A stretch of 64,000 bases of DNA from Anadara kagoshimensis (lineage: Eukaryota; Mollusca; Bivalvia; Arcoida; Arcidae), in assembly GCA_021292105.1 (NCBI GenBank), contig CM037861.1, positions 28,048,545 to 28,112,544 on the forward strand. The letters run 5' to 3'. The position numbers and the translations under genes are program-made. Positions 35,613 through 48,144 of this stretch are shown here, piece after piece. Below the pieces are notes generated by a model that saw only the letters and a list, made by a program, of their open reading frames with translations, had not been told where the DNA came from and ran no database searches. Every line of letters begins with the position of its first letter. Position 1 is the stretch's first letter.

Positions 35613-36866
35613 CGAGGGGAGGTCAAAAAGTTCATAGAATGGGCCATACATTTTATTATTATTTTTCAATATAGTCCCCATTTAACCCAATGCACTTAGC
35701 CCACTTTTTTAGACTGTCTATACCTTTGAAATAGAAGTCTTTGGTTTGGTCCTGAAACCATATCTCTGTGGCAGCCTTAAGCCCCTCATCATCAGGAAAA
35801 CTGATTCCCCGTAAATAGGATTTCAAATTTCTAAATAGGAAATAATCACTGGGTGCCAAATCGGGACTGTAGGGGGGTGGGGTGGGGTGATTAACTTGTT
35901 CGAACTTGCATTCACGAATTGCTGCCTGTGCAATCCTTGACTTGTCCACAGGAGCATTGTCGTGAAGAAGCAATACACCTCGGCTCAACTTTCCCCTCCT
36001 TTTTAATTTAATAGCAGCTTTCAGCTACTTCATTAGTTCAGCATAGTAAGCCCCAGTGATAGAGATTCCAGCAGGTTTAAAATTGATTAACAGAACACCC
36101 CTTAGAATCCGAAACCCAGCTGAGTGTTGGGTTTTGAATTTCTTTGGTGGGGTGAGCCAGGGTGCTTCCAATATTGCTTTCTGGGTCCCAATGATGAATC
36201 CATGTTTCATCACCAGTTACTAAACGTTAATGGAAGCTCTCCGGGTTATCATTATAAATGTCAAGAAGCTCCCGACTTGACTGGAGTCTTTGGAAGCGAT
36301 CCTGCACATTAAGGTTTGTGGGGACCCATCTTGCGGATACTTTTGACACCCCAAGATGCTCGTGGATAACCGTGTATACACTTCCATGTGAAATGTCACA
36401 CTCCTTAGCTATGTTACCAATCCTAATTCGACGATCATTCATGATGAGGGTCTCCACAGACGTGACAATTTCCTTTGTGATGGCATCAGCTAGGCAAGCT
36501 GACCGTGGGTCATCCTTCAGTGAGGTGCGTCCACGTTTAAATTCAGCTTACCATTTTGCCACTGTGGAATAGGCAGGACTGTCACCGTACACCTCAGCCG
36601 TTCGCCGGTGAATTTCTTTGGCATTTGATCCCTCTACTGTGAGGAACTTTATTACTGCCCTAAACTCAACATTTTGACTTTCCATCATTGCATGATGGTC
36701 ACCAACTTTGAATGCTTTTGAGAATTACACACATATGTTGTGACAAATAAACTTGATATGTTTAAAATGGCGGAATGTTGTGTTGTCTAAATAAGTAAAG
36801 AAAATGTGTGTTACGCTTGGCTGAATACGCTGTTCTATGAACTTTCTGACTTTCCCCTCGTAATGG
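35613..36866 (-). mobile_element. mariner element, nearly complete but inactivated
   Basis: Terminal inverted repeats TACGAGGGGAGGTCAAAAAG at the left and, inverted, CTTTCTGACTTTCCCCTCGTA-like at the right define an element of about 1.25 kb with TA at the borders. The repeats continue inward with GTTCATAGAA on both sides. The size is typical of mariner. The single transposase frame lies on the minus strand and is broken (see the pseudogene entry). Confidence 0.88.
35659..36688 (-). pseudogene. mariner transposase (DD34D type), broken
   Basis: On the minus strand the frame starts M-M-E-S-Q-N-V-E-F and shows the helix-turn-helix region, including I-A-K-E-C-D-I-S-H-G-S-V-Y. It then has T-G-D-E-T-W-I-H-H-W-D-P-E with the first catalytic Asp, L-L-H-D-N-A-P with the second, and P-Y-S-P-D-L-A-P-S-D-Y with the third, about 34 residues later. 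It ends Y-I-E-K. It is inactivated by an in-frame TAA after V-A-K-W, a stop before R-L-V-T-G-D-E, and frame changes between the first and second catalytic segments. All three catalytic aspartates survive. It is unrelated to the receptor gene and merely sits in its second intron. Confidence 0.9.
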
Positions 36867-38029
36867 CAAAGTACCAAAGAACAGGAAAAAATAAAAGTTA
36901 ATGATGAAACTGTCAAACAAGTCTTCAAAAGAAAAACGCATATATAATACATATATTCATATTAGTATGTCCACAAAACGAAGGAGTTTTCGTGTACCTT
37001 ATTTATCTTAAATCGATTAATAGTGTTTTCGAAAGTTCTTAGTAAAATGTGTAAGGGAAAAATCGAAGTTGTGTGTTTTTTGCTTTGAACCGGGTACATT
37101 TGACAATTGCTGAGCACAAGTTGGACTCAAATAAATTTCTTTTGTGAGCCAAAGAAATATTTTTTACTTTTAATAAAGCAACGAATTGTTGTACTTTTTT
37201 GCATTCAGATTAAGCATGGAACAGTTCAATAATTCCTCAAGCGTTAATAAAAGCCAGCATATCGTGCATGCGCAGTTAGTAATACTTCTAGACCTTTATT
37301 CGTGTATGAATTATATCTTAAGAAGTTCGTGACACTCTCCAACAGCTAATTGCCTTTTTCTAATTTTTTACTGTTCTTTAATTCGCAACCGTGGTTAAAT
37401 AAAAGGCGATTTAGAAAGTTGAATCTTGAAAAGTATTCTGGCTCCAAGAATATCTGTATTTTTACAACAAATTTATTCTTGTTACAGTCTATCTGGCTAC
37501 AATGGGACTACTTTAATTCTGTTGTTTGACAAAGGGGTTTTATAATTAACAGAATCATGGACTACCGTCTGCTGAAAGTGTGAGAGCAGACGATTTAAAT
37601 TGTACATTTAAAATCCCTTAAAAGGATAAAAACTATTTACTAGTACTGATGCTTCCATAAAACCGAACTTTACATAAAAGTGGCAACTAAGATTGAGAAT
37701 TGTATAATTTCTTTAACGCCATTTTATAGCATTTTTACCATGCAATTTGTGAACAATAAAATGATTTTTCATTTATGAACTTTAAAAGTAAAAAAGTACA
37801 ATTATTGCTGAATTTATTACATATTGTAGGCAATTAAAACAAATACACCCTAAATGCTTTTCTCAGTATATACTGCAAATCCAAATTTATTTTTCGAAAT
37901 CAAGAGGCATTTGTTCACCCGGTGTCAGTAAAATGTAATTTGAGGAATGGTAAATTTGTTTTTGGGGTACTGACTCAATGTGATGTCTTATACACTGACT
38001 TTATATTAAATAATTCTTAGGGTTTAATA

Positions 38030-38091
38030 AACTCGCTATCGCTGCGAATTGCTGAAAATACTGCTGTGACATTAAACAACCAACCAACATT
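38030..38091 (+). repeat. SINE family B 3' fragment
   Basis: CTCGCTATCGCTGCGAATTG, CTGAAAATACTGCTGTGACA and TTAAACAACCAACCAAC match the family B 3' end and (CAAC)n tail. The rest is truncated. Confidence 0.7.
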
Positions 38092-39576
38092 GTTGCTATA
38101 CTTTTCTAAATAAACATATTAAAATACAGTTAAAACAATTTAGTTTTTGTTCTTAACGTTTGTTCATTCTGCCTTAGAGTGCTATTCCCTATTGGATTAT
38201 ATGATAGACGACCTCAACATTTTTAGAAACCTTCCATTTACGCTATTACGTATATTATACTAATACCCCTAAATTTCTGTAAAAAAACTCGACAAAAACG
38301 TCATTTATCGCCATATTCATCTTGATATTCCAATAAAGACAAAGGATGATATAAATGAGGTGTGTTAGAATGACATAATGTGTCTGACTGCAGATAAACC
38401 TTTACAAATCTGAACCTCTTACAAGTGCAAATACACACATTACGCGGTGACAGGTACATTTATAATGAGCGCACATAGAATGATGTATGATGACAATTTG
38501 TCCTTAAGAGACTTCTTTAGAACTAACAAATGATATAAAATCACAGATACATGATTTGTCACCATCCTTACTAACTAAACTTTATTTCTAAATAATGATG
38601 TTTCAATGATTCTAAATAATGATTCTTTTAATGTTTTTAAAAACTAAAGTTTCCAAACTTTAAAGGAAAAATGTTTCAATATTTCAAAAGAAATGTAACT
38701 TGTCAGTGCTGTTATATGTATTTTTAGTTCTTTTATGTCGTTTTGCACTTTTCTGTCTTTTAATGTATTTGCAAGACAGATAAGGTTTACAGTAAACATA
38801 TGAATTTAAAAAAGGTCACTTAAAGTTTTATTTAAGTTGATTGACAGTTTAATTTCTCTTCAGATTAGTAAAAAATATAACTCGAAAGATTGAACGTTAA
38901 TAATATATATAACTTACATTATTCTTAACAATAAATATTACATTGTCGTGTAAAAAATGAAATGTAAAAAATGCAACGTGTTTTGCCATGTGATTTTAGG
39001 TACTTTTTTATGAACAATAATAAAAGGGTTTATTTATACGCATCAAAGGTCATGGCCCGAATGTATTTAACGGGAAACGCAATACAATTCATTCTGTAGG
39101 TTTTATCGAAGAGATACCATTATTATTTAAATATTACATAATTGTTTAAGGAAACTATGTACATATTTTGTTTATTTCACTGATATTTAAATGTCAGAGA
39201 TAAAGTATAAATCCAAGACGATGTCCGTGACGTATCACGGTATATCATAGAACAGTTCAATTATAATTTTAAGATGATATCGAGTAATGCTAAAGCATAC
39301 AAAACGATAACTTCTCTTTTATTTTTAGTAATTTTTATGATCGGTACGTTGGGTATAATTTCATGATTTATAGCATTTCACTGCCATTCAAGGAGGCTTT
39401 TTTCCAATATAAAAGATATTGTCGTCTGGATAACTTTATTGTTTACTAAATCTAGAGCAAAAAAGTATATAAATAGTAATGTAAAAAATGAAAAAAAAAA
39501 AAAAAAAAATTAAAATAAAAAATTAAATAAATGAAATCAATATAAATATTTAAAATAGACTTGTCATTCATTTTTC

Positions 39577-39665
39577 GAATCACAATCGCCCAATAAACTT
39601 TTAACGTTGAAGCGAACTCTAACCACACAAGTTAGACTGGGTGCTCCAGAAGGGTAGACAATTCC
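39577..39665 (-). repeat. Dispersed repeat R1, short copy
   Basis: CGAATCACAATCGCCCAATA is followed by CTGGGTGCTCCAGAAGGGTA, the reverse-complement R1 order. Confidence 0.6.
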
Positions 39666-39857
39666 TATCAAGGGTAATAGAAGTAGCAATCACAATTAAT
39701 AATTTATTTGGATTTTGTTTTCATCTTGTCTTTCTACGCCTTCGTGCTTTTTAAAGGTTAGAGTCAAAATATAAGTTAAATATAAAACAACGTGCGTGAT
39801 GTAGTATATTATAGAACAGTGCAGAAATAACGAGCAATTATAATGATTTTAAGTGGA

Positions 39858-40062
39858 TATCGAATAATGCTAAATCATATAAACCAAAGATATATTTTCA
39901 GATTCGATAAAAATATTTATACAGTTTTAATATGTTTATGTTCGTATTTAGGTTATTATTTCGAGATAGATAGCTTGTTTTCTAGAATTCCTGGATGAAT
40001 AGTATTTTATTCAGCTGTATAAACAAAATATAAAACATTTTTGAACAGCCAAATAACATTTA
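39858..40062. repeat. 205-bp recent duplication, first copy
   Basis: Starts TATCGAATAATGCTAAATCA and ends near CAAATAACATTT. By eye it differs from the copy 396 bp downstream at about five positions. Confidence 0.85.
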
Positions 40063-40253
40063 ATTTCAAAACCAGAATCCTCCAAAAAAGTTATAACGTT
40101 GAAAACTATCAAATTAGGTCTGACACGCAAACTTCCAACACATACATAGACCGGATGCTCCTAAATGGTAGGCATCTTATATTAGGAGGAGTAATGGAGG
40201 TAGAATCATTAATAATTTATTTGGATTTTGTTTTCATCTTGTCTTTCTACGCC

Positions 40254-40458
40254 TATCGAATAATGCTAAATCATATAAACCAAAGATATATTTTCAGATT
40301 CGATAAAAACATTTATACAGTTTTAGTATGTTTATGTTCGTATTTAGGTTATTATTTCGAAATAGATAGCTTGTTTTCTAGAATTCCTGGATGAATAGTA
40401 TTTTATTCAGCTGTATAAACAAAATATGAAACATTTTTGAACAGTCAAATAACATTTT
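40254..40458. repeat. 205-bp recent duplication, second copy
   Basis: Matches 39858-40062 at an offset of 396. The upstream block TTTGGATTTTGTTTTCATCT (39697-39741 and 40209-40253) is also duplicated but at an offset of 512, so about 116 bp was lost between the blocks in this copy. Older relatives lie at 39200-39400 and 40740-41010. Confidence 0.85.
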
Positions 40459-40524
40459 TTCTAAGAGTCGGAACAAACCAGAAAACAACACAACACGAAA
40501 AAGGAATCAATCGAACACAAACAT

Positions 40525-40660
40525 ACCGGTCCATGTTCAAATCACAATCTAAAAAACTTTGAAAACTAGCAAAATATGTAATACATGCGAACTTTCACGA
40601 AATAAACGAGACCTGGTTCTCCGATAGAGTTGTCACCTCCTTTGTCACTCAAATGATTTA
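40525..40660 (-). repeat. Dispersed repeat R1, partial copy
   Basis: ACCGGTCCATGTTCAAATCA, a GAACTTTCACGAAATAAACG segment and TGGTTCTCCGATAGAGTTGT follow the reverse-complement R1 order. Confidence 0.65.
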
Positions 40661-41149
40661 AGCTATTTGTTCGAAGAAAAATAACTAAATCATTTGAAGA
40701 AGTAGCAAAAACGAATATTTATTTATTTATTTGGATTTGTTTTCAACTTGTCCTTCACGCCTCTGTAATATTGATTAAAGGTTGAAATTAAAGTACGATT
40801 TAAAATATAAAAAACACGTCCGTGATGACGCACGGTATATCATAGAACAGAAGAACAATAACGAGCAATTATGATGAGTTTGAGAGGATATCAAGTAATG
40901 CTAAATCATATAAACCGATATCTTCTTTCTTTGGTGCTGTAGACACATTGATACTGTTTTAGTTATATTTATGCGAGGTGTGTACGGTATTATTTTACTA
41001 TTAATGACTGTTTTTGCCATTTAAGGATGAATTTTGATTTTTTTAGACAATAAAACACAGACATGTTTTAGCTGAATAATATTATTTTTGCTTAGAGTCA
41101 GAGCAAACCAAAAAAAACCTTAACAATGACAATAAATCCAAGAAACATA

Positions 41150-41290
41150 TCGGTCAATTTTCGAATCACAATCCCCAAAGCAAATGTAAAAACCTTTAAA
41201 ACTGGCAAATTCAGTTTAACATGCAATCTTCCACTTAGGGAGTGAGGTCGAGTGCTCCGAAAGAGTAGAGTGAGTACCTCCTGTTAACCC
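41150..41290 (-). repeat. Dispersed repeat R1, partial copy
   Basis: Shows TCGAATCACAATCCCCAAAG, AATCTTCCACTTAGGGAGTG and GAGTGCTCCGAAAGAGTAGA in reverse-complement R1 order. Confidence 0.7.
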
Positions 41291-41895
41291 CGTCACACCC
41301 GTCACAAGTCAAATCATTTTTGTTAATGAAAAGAATATGGAACTATAAGACTGTTTTCACTTGATGTCGTTTGGGATCGAAAACATGAAGGTGAGATGCC
41401 TTGAGTTGCTAGGTTAAAGTATAAACCACTCGGTCTACAGTCGTATGTGCGATTTACATCTATTCACATGTTTGATTTAATTTTTAAAATTTAGGATTGT
41501 GATTTGATCATGAACAATTTCTTGATTTGATTTAAACATTGTCAGTAGTCTTAGCTGTTAAAAATAAATGTAAATATTATTCATTAATTAATTTTTATTG
41601 TTCAATTTTCGGAACATAAAAATATAATACTTGTCATAAAATGAAAATAAAACGATAATCACCCACACATTAAGTTGCCATATTACGATGAGATTATCTT
41701 TTAATTGAATTAGATGAAAATATAATTTCCCAATCACAGAAAGAGAGATTTCACTACAGACCTGCCGAAAATTTAACACTAAACGAACGAATGATGTATT
41801 TGCTTATACCTGTATACATAATTAACAGTGAGCCACTTTATATCTGTCAACCTGTAACACTGCTTATAAAAATTAAAATTTTGTAATTATTTCAG

Positions 41896-42027
41896 GTTAA
41901 CAATTTTGTCCAACATAGTCATAAAGGTTAACCTAGACGATGATGATGACGTCATAGAACAGACCATGATGAAAGAGCTAAGAAAACAAAATAAAAAAGA
42001 AAACAGAGTGTTTCTTCTACATACGGG
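41896..42027 (+). CDS. GRIN2: GluN2 subunit, ATD exon 3
   Basis: This 132-nt exon follows TTATTTCAG. Its first base completes an Arg codon, and it ends in phase 2 (ACG GG) before GTAGGT. The product reads from L-T-I-L-S-N-I-V-I-K through a run of five aspartates to N-R-V-F-L-L-H-T-G. In GluN2 ATDs this is the region leading to the strand before the second-lobe helix, where mammals have V-I-L-L-Y-C-T. The acidic run lies in the variable loop between lobes and is not a family motif. The junction with exon 4 restores G-S-R-E-A, matching the family T-x-E-E-A pattern, and this supports both splice sites. Confidence 0.88.
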
Positions 42028-42435
42028 GTAGGTATCTACTTTCCTCATCGTAATGATGTACATGCAATTGGCTTTTACGTCCCAGTACCACAGGACAATA
42101 AGCAGGAATGGTTCTTCTGCGTGCTCTGCTTAGTGTTACACAGGACAAGGGTTTTAATGATGTGTAAGGATTCTGCGACTTTCATTTCTAAATTCCGACA
42201 GTTTTAAGAAAGAAAATAAAATTTTGAAACAGACATATGAAGATAAACGCGTAAACTTCCATCAACATAATACTTCGCAACAATATTGTGATGACAGTCA
42301 TTTGTTTGTTTGTAAATTTCTGATCTTAAATAACATGTACGAGTTTTAAAATGACATTATTAATATTGAATATGAACAAGTATACATAATGCGTGGATGT
42401 ATTATGAGTAGAATTCTTTTATTTTTTTGTCTTAG
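42028..42435 (+). other. GRIN2: Intron 3 (408 bp)
   Basis: A short intron from GTAGGT to TTTGTCTTAG. Bases about 42060-42200 contain a TTTTACGTCCCAGT-like stretch faintly resembling the 3' part of SINE family A, too decayed to call. Nothing else is seen. Confidence 0.85.
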
Positions 42436-42572
42436 GTCTAGGGAAGCAAAAAACATGTTAGGAGCTGCAGAGAAAATCGGATTAGTGGGTTTAAATTATG
42501 TATGGATACTAACATCTACGAGCATTGGAGCGATAACCAAAAGAACAAGTGCCTATCCTTTGGGAACACTTG
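42436..42572 (+). CDS. GRIN2: GluN2 subunit, ATD exon 4
   Basis: This 137-nt exon follows GTCTTAG, starts by completing a Gly codon and ends in phase 1 before GTAAGA. It encodes S-R-E-A-K-N-M-L-G-A-A followed by I-G-L-V-G-L-N-Y-V-W-I. This matches the very typical GluN2 ATD motif E-E-A-x-x-I-F-x-A-A-x-x-x-G-L-x-G-x-x-Y-x-W-I. The exon ends with A-Y-P-L-G-T-L-G, equivalent to the mammalian P-x-G-L segment. The match in order and spacing makes this one of the clearest ATD exons. Confidence 0.93.
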
Positions 42573-42898
42573 GTAAGAAAATATTAAAACAAGATTAATG
42601 TTGTCTGGTGCAGTAAAGTATAAATCTTTATATTAGTCCAACCCAAAAGTTCGAAGGCTTTTTTAATGCAGTGTATTGCTAGGTACGATTTTTAAACCGT
42701 TATTAGTTTTGACATATCTTGTCAATACGACTTTACAATTTATTTACTTGCAACTTACAACCTGTTCGCCGCACCTTTAATTTAAATATTAAATGTGAAA
42801 GGAGTGCATTTATACATTGCGAACACAGAAATTCATTTCGATTAAATTATGGGAAACGAACAGTATTTATGTATTAATTTTATTAACAATCCTAACTA

Positions 42899-43712
42899 CA
42901 GTGAAACCTCCCTAAACCGGACACTCTCTAAACCAGACAACTCTCTATTCCGGACAAAATATTTGGTCCCAAATTCATCCTTCTTTATTTCAACTAGCAA
43001 GAACCTCTATAAACCGGACACTCTCTATTCCGGACACAGGACAAACATTTTAGTCCCAAGTTGTTTATATCCTTATAATTGAACTCTCAACCGGACAACA
43101 TTTTGATTTTTTAATTACTTGTTTTTCCTTTCTATATTAGTTTTAAACACATTTATAAAAATATTCAATAATGGACACTTAAATTTTTTTTTTATAATTT
43201 TTTATTCTTATTTAAAATAATTGGTATTTAATTTATTACTCATGTATTTATTTTTTTAAATATTATTATCTATATATTTTTTCTATTCTTTCTTTTTGTG
43301 ATTTTTATAATCTAAATTTGTTGATTAATTAATTTATTAATTGACACAATAACTTAAGATAAGCACTTCTATATAATCTCATCTTATTATCTATCGTTGC
43401 AACAGTTGTTTTGTTAATTATTATCCAGTAACACCTTAGGAATAAAAGAGGCTGGAAAAGTATCAACACTATTGTTGTCCTGTCAGGGATTAATAAAGGT
43501 AGTGTCGTTTTCCTTGAGTACCCTAATTAGAATCCTATTAAGAAAGTGAATAAAGGTGAATTAAACCTAAAACTAATTCACACATTGCTTTTACATATTT
43601 ATTTAAGGGAAGATAAGCCAGGTTAAAATTTCAAACCCTCCTTAAACGGACACCTCCCTAAACCGGACAAGATCTATGGTCCTGAGTTGTCCCGTTTAGA
43701 GAGGTTTTACTG
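42899..43712. mobile_element. pogo/Tigger-like non-autonomous DNA element
   Basis: The 814-bp element starts CAGTGAAACCTCCCTAAACC and ends with the inverse TTTAGAGAGGTTTTACTG, flanked by TA at 42897-42898 and 43713-43714. The terminal repeat with AAACCGGACA is reiterated several times near the left end and once near the right end. A-C-C-T-C-x-x-T-A-A-A-C-x-G-G-A-C termini are what I associate with pogo/Tigger elements. The inside is AT-rich and non-coding. Confidence 0.75.
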
Positions 43713-44319
43713 TATATCGATGTATTGTGTGAATCATCGAATATGAATATTTCCAATGAAAGTTCAAGCGGACAGTTCAAATTTGTTACCCTATCCTAAT
43801 AATCAAATGTACGTAAATCTGTAGTCGTAGTTTTGTATAGTTTTGTATTCGTACAGTTGTTCTTATTCGGCTTTCTTAAACGTAGTATATCGTAGTTTAT
43901 GGACTTAAATATATACACTTAGGTTTGTATTAAAATATAGCTTTGAGTATTAAAAACAATGGAAAATAACTGTATAATAATTGTATTTTTACGTAATAAG
44001 GTTTTATGGGAACATTTTTATGTTAGATTATTTGTGTGTAGAAAAACAAGGGTTATGTCTTAAAATTTTTTAGTATATAGATACCATTAGTTGTAAAAAA
44101 GTTCATTGCCCACACAAAATATTTAGTCATGCATTTAGAAGTAAGTTTATTGGTAATAACAGACCGTAGTTTTATTATCACTGGTAAATATATATTATGT
44201 GCTTTGTCTTGTTTCATTTATATTTGAAGCTTTATAAAAACGTGATGACTTCAATTTTTCGATTGTCAACTTTCCTTTTCTATGCATCAATATACTTGCT
44301 TCTCCTGCTTATGGTGTAT

Positions 44320-44690
44320 TTGTTCCCAATACGCTATGATAGAGCTTGTTTCCACTACGGGAACTTTGTACAACGAAGCAGGCTGCTTGCAGGTGGGTTG
44401 TTGACCCAGGTAAATTGAAAGTCTAGGCGTATTAGTATTGTTGATAAGTTTTATGTCTCTGTGTCCAGGATTGCCTTGGATATATTTGACGTCCAATAGT
44501 TCCATGTTCCTCTTATCCAAGTTTGATTACACACGTGACTGGTGAATCTAGCTAAACATGTGGCGTTTACCCTTCTGGAGCACCCGGCCTCACTTTTCTG
44601 GTAGAAATTCACGTTTTAACCTGACTAGTCGGGTCACAAAGTTTTTACTTTGCTTCTGGATTGTGATTCGGATATGGATTCGTATGTTTT
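44320..44690 (+). repeat. Dispersed repeat R1, long copy
   Basis: This is one of the longest copies. It starts near AATACGCTATGATAGAGCTT and GAACTTTGTACAACGAAGCA. It continues through TGTCTCTGTGTCCAGGATTG, CTTGGATATATTTGACGTCC and CTGGAGCACCCGGCCTCACT, and ends at GGATTGTGATTCGGATATGG. The copy at 48145-48540 matches it over the same extent in the opposite orientation, so the R1 consensus is at least about 370 bp. Confidence 0.75.
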
Positions 44691-45984
44691 GATTATATGC
44701 CTTTTCATCGGTAAACATACCGTTTATGTTAAAGCATTATTCTAGAAGCAAAATATAAAATTAACTTTAAAACTAACAAATTAACAAAAACACTAAGTGC
44801 ATGTTATTCTTAAGCTTCATATTTCCAATATTTATGTCTTTAAGACATCATAACTTAAACATTTTATGGACTTCAAGTCTGGTGTTCTTAAGTCAACAAG
44901 GACAATTCATTTATTCAAACAAAATTATTGATTTTAATATCCATTTGAACGTTATGTTACCGTTTTGGGGTGTCAGTGGGTTAGCGATCTTGGACAACAA
45001 CTCCTGTCATCGATTAGGTTAGAATCCTATTTGGGACTAATCGTCGTGTGACAAAGTTTTTCAATCAGTTTGCCGAGGGTCAGTTGTTTTCTTAGGATCC
45101 TCTGGTTTCATCTACCAACATTGAACTGGTCCTCTCGATATAGGTTAAAAAGTATTGTCTGAGGCGTAAAACCCAATTACTAATTTTACTGTCTTTTATT
45201 AACCTTTAAATTTCATTATTAATGAAAATGTATATTAACACATTTAACTCTATATTGAATAGCAACGATAGTGAACAATATGTTATCGAGTTAAAATTTC
45301 GTTTGAGTATGCGAAGCAGCAAAAACATTATTCCTTGACGTGAAAGCCAACATGATTTGTTCATTAAACTTCAACTTTGTTACATTATGCTGGTGTATGT
45401 AAATCTATGTTTCCCAAGATTTCGAGAATATTAAACCCCAAAAGTACAAAATTGGAAAAAAATTATTTTGAAAAAGGTACCTCTTAACCTCTTTGACATG
45501 TTATATCTTACTTTTTAGTTAATTCAAATATTTGAAATCCCAAAAGTGAAAATAGTACACAAAGAAATCTTTAATTTGCTCAGGACTCACAAAGCGGAAC
45601 ATTCTTCATATGCTGGTACATTTATGATATTTTCTAGATTATTTATTCTATGAACCCTTGTTAGACTAGAAACCAAATTATATTGTCAATTGTAAATTGT
45701 TAGTTGTCAATATTATATTGTAATTTTAATTTGATACTTTACACACAAAATATTTTTGATTCTAGTCAAATTTTAGTATTTATTTTTTTTGTTTTTGAAA
45801 TCTTTAATTTTGTCCAGGGTTCATCAAGCAGAGCATTCTTGATTATATGATCTTTTATGATTATTTGTTCTACAACCCCTTGTTAGACCTGAAAAGAAGG
45901 AAACAGAAACACATTTTATATTGTAAATTATCAATATTATGTTTAAATTTTATCCTTGCTTGGTTGCGTTCACTGTTGAATAGT

Positions 45985-46080
45985 ATAATTTTGGTTTCAT
46001 AATTTTGGTCCAAGCACTACTGATGGGGAATTGTATTCCGAAACGGCCGTCTAGTGCTGTAAAATTAAAACTGGTATAAT
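45985..46080 (+). repeat. Dispersed repeat R3, partial copy
   Basis: TTTGGTTTCATAATTTTGGT, CAAGCACTACTGATGGGGAA, CGAAACGGCCGTCTAGTGCT and AAACTGGTATA are in family order. Confidence 0.7.
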
Positions 46081-48144
46081 ATATAATTCATGTTTTTACA
46101 TTTGCAAGACGGTCTTGATTTTTAACATCCTTTATTATAGGATCCCACAGAAATATATAATCATTTAACTACAGATAGTAATATAGATTTATATTGGATG
46201 TGATCTGAACTAGTTTGTAAATGGTGGAGATTTTATTTAATTTGTCTCTTATGCCAATGGGATTTACTAAATGCATTCTACTCTGCTAAATGTTTCTATA
46301 TTTCATTTTAATTCATAAATTATACTTGACAGCCTAATTGAATTCGAATGGTATAATGGAATAGTCTTTCACGTGTTACGTAATAGACTTAAACTGCAAT
46401 ATTACAATTTTTCTGCAGTGTTTTCTAGTTAACCATTTAAACCAAGTATCTTAAGAGACGAAGCCTTATAAGACAAGATAGATCACATAGAAATCACGAA
46501 TTCGCATGAGATTAAAACATAGTTAATCTAGATCAGATCTATAAAAAAGAGTTGTAGACTGATATTTTTGCAAAGCAAAAAAAAAAAAATCGAAATGAGA
46601 AGCAAATGAAATGAGAAAATATGTCACAAATGTTCGTTTCGTTAGTTTCTAATTATTCAAATGTAATATATATAAAAAAATAAAACCTTTCTTCAGATGT
46701 TTTTTGCAATTATTATCTGAATAAGATATCATCAAAATATCATCGCCATTGTAATGCCCTTCTCCTGAACCTCAGAAGACCGCCATGTAGGTTTTTAAAG
46801 CTATTAATGTCTGAAAAATAGCAGCATGGTTAAAACCAGTTGACCAGTATACAATGTATTGTTGTACAGAATAAAGCCAGAGAGAAGTCGGGATTCTGAT
46901 TTCAAATTATATAGTCATTATTTAATAATAAAGCTAAAAATATCCAATTAATGATCCCGGCGAAAGCTGTTGTTTACGAACTTGTTTGTTTGCTGGTTCC
47001 TTATTACGGAGACAAACCAAACATCATTTCCAAATACAAATCCCAAATTGTGAGTGCTCTGAAATTATGTTAAACACGTAAACTTCCACAAAGGAAGCGA
47101 GGCGGGATAGTCGAAAAAGGTAAGTTATCCCTATGTATTTAGGTATGCCCGCCAGATGAGTAATCAAAAGTAAAAATGAAAGGAACATGGAAGCATGTAA
47201 ACAAGGCAAGTGTACACCATTAATTGTTGCACTATGTATGTGACAGCGTATTACCGGGTATTTAACATTTTACAGAACACACAATACGCTTACTTGAGCC
47301 TGTTCGTGAACAAAAACTACTATGCGCACCTAAGAATACCATAAATTGTACCTGTAATGTTTAAGATATTTCCACTACGCGAGTTGTACATGGTAGATAA
47401 TCTGGCAAATGATAAATAGCATGTTGGCGCATACGTCACCGAACTCATTACTACTTATGTAAACACTATCTTTTCAAATATGCTAAATTGTCTATATCAA
47501 CAACATTTTTAGCCTTTTTACAGAACTAGTTTTGTGATAAATATACGCATAGTGATTTTATTAGTTATGCCATGGCGTAGATAAATAAACAATACCTAAT
47601 TAAAAAACTTTGCATAGTTCGTTGTTACAAACACATTAAAATACAAATCAAGGTAAAATTAAAATCCATTTGAATTTTGTTAACATTTTTCGAAAATAAT
47701 TTCAACATTTATTAAAAAATATATGTCAAAAGTATTTCATATTTTCACTCTCATATATACATAGACAGTTAAATGTTAACTGTTACTAGTAATTCGATTT
47801 CTTTACAGTTAATACCCTCTGTGTCAACTCATTTAGAATAATTTTCAGGCAATATTCAAATAGTGGAGGGTATTTATGTTGATACTTTAAACAATCTGGG
47901 AGTGTTGGATTCAAGAAAATGAAAGAAGTAGTTTTAAGCGATTGGTATTAAAGCCTATCATTATTGATTATAAAAAGTAGTTCATTATTTCATATAATCA
48001 CAAATTACATTAAACATAACCCAAAAGAGTTATAAAAATGAATCGAATATCCATTAGAACAAAGGTAAATGACTTATGTCTCCCACATAAGGAACGAGCA
48101 CGGTGCCAATTGAGATACTTAAGTGATATAATACAAATCAAAAA

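Larger units (their letters stand above)
29248..41895 (+). other. GRIN2: Intron 2 (12.6 kb)
   Basis: The intron runs from GTAAGT to ATTATTTCAG. It contains a pogo-like MITE remnant right after the donor, MITE fragments near 30.0-30.2 and 34.6-34.8 kb, the 31.4-32.7 kb degenerate tandem array, a short-period array at 33.8-34.0 kb, a dead mariner at 35.6-36.9 kb, a SINE 3' fragment at 38.0 kb and the 39.2-41.3 kb duplicated blocks. I see nothing recognisable in 30200-31380, 32700-33750, 34850-35600, 36870-38020 or 38100-39200. Confidence 0.8.

Noticed and set aside
36124-36572. Plus-strand frames opposite the mariner transposase
   Set aside because: They are antisense shadows of the transposase pseudogene.
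42060-42200. Possible third SINE family A copy in intron 3
   Set aside because: Only a short TTTTACGTCCCAGT-like match and loosely similar words; no head or tail can be placed.
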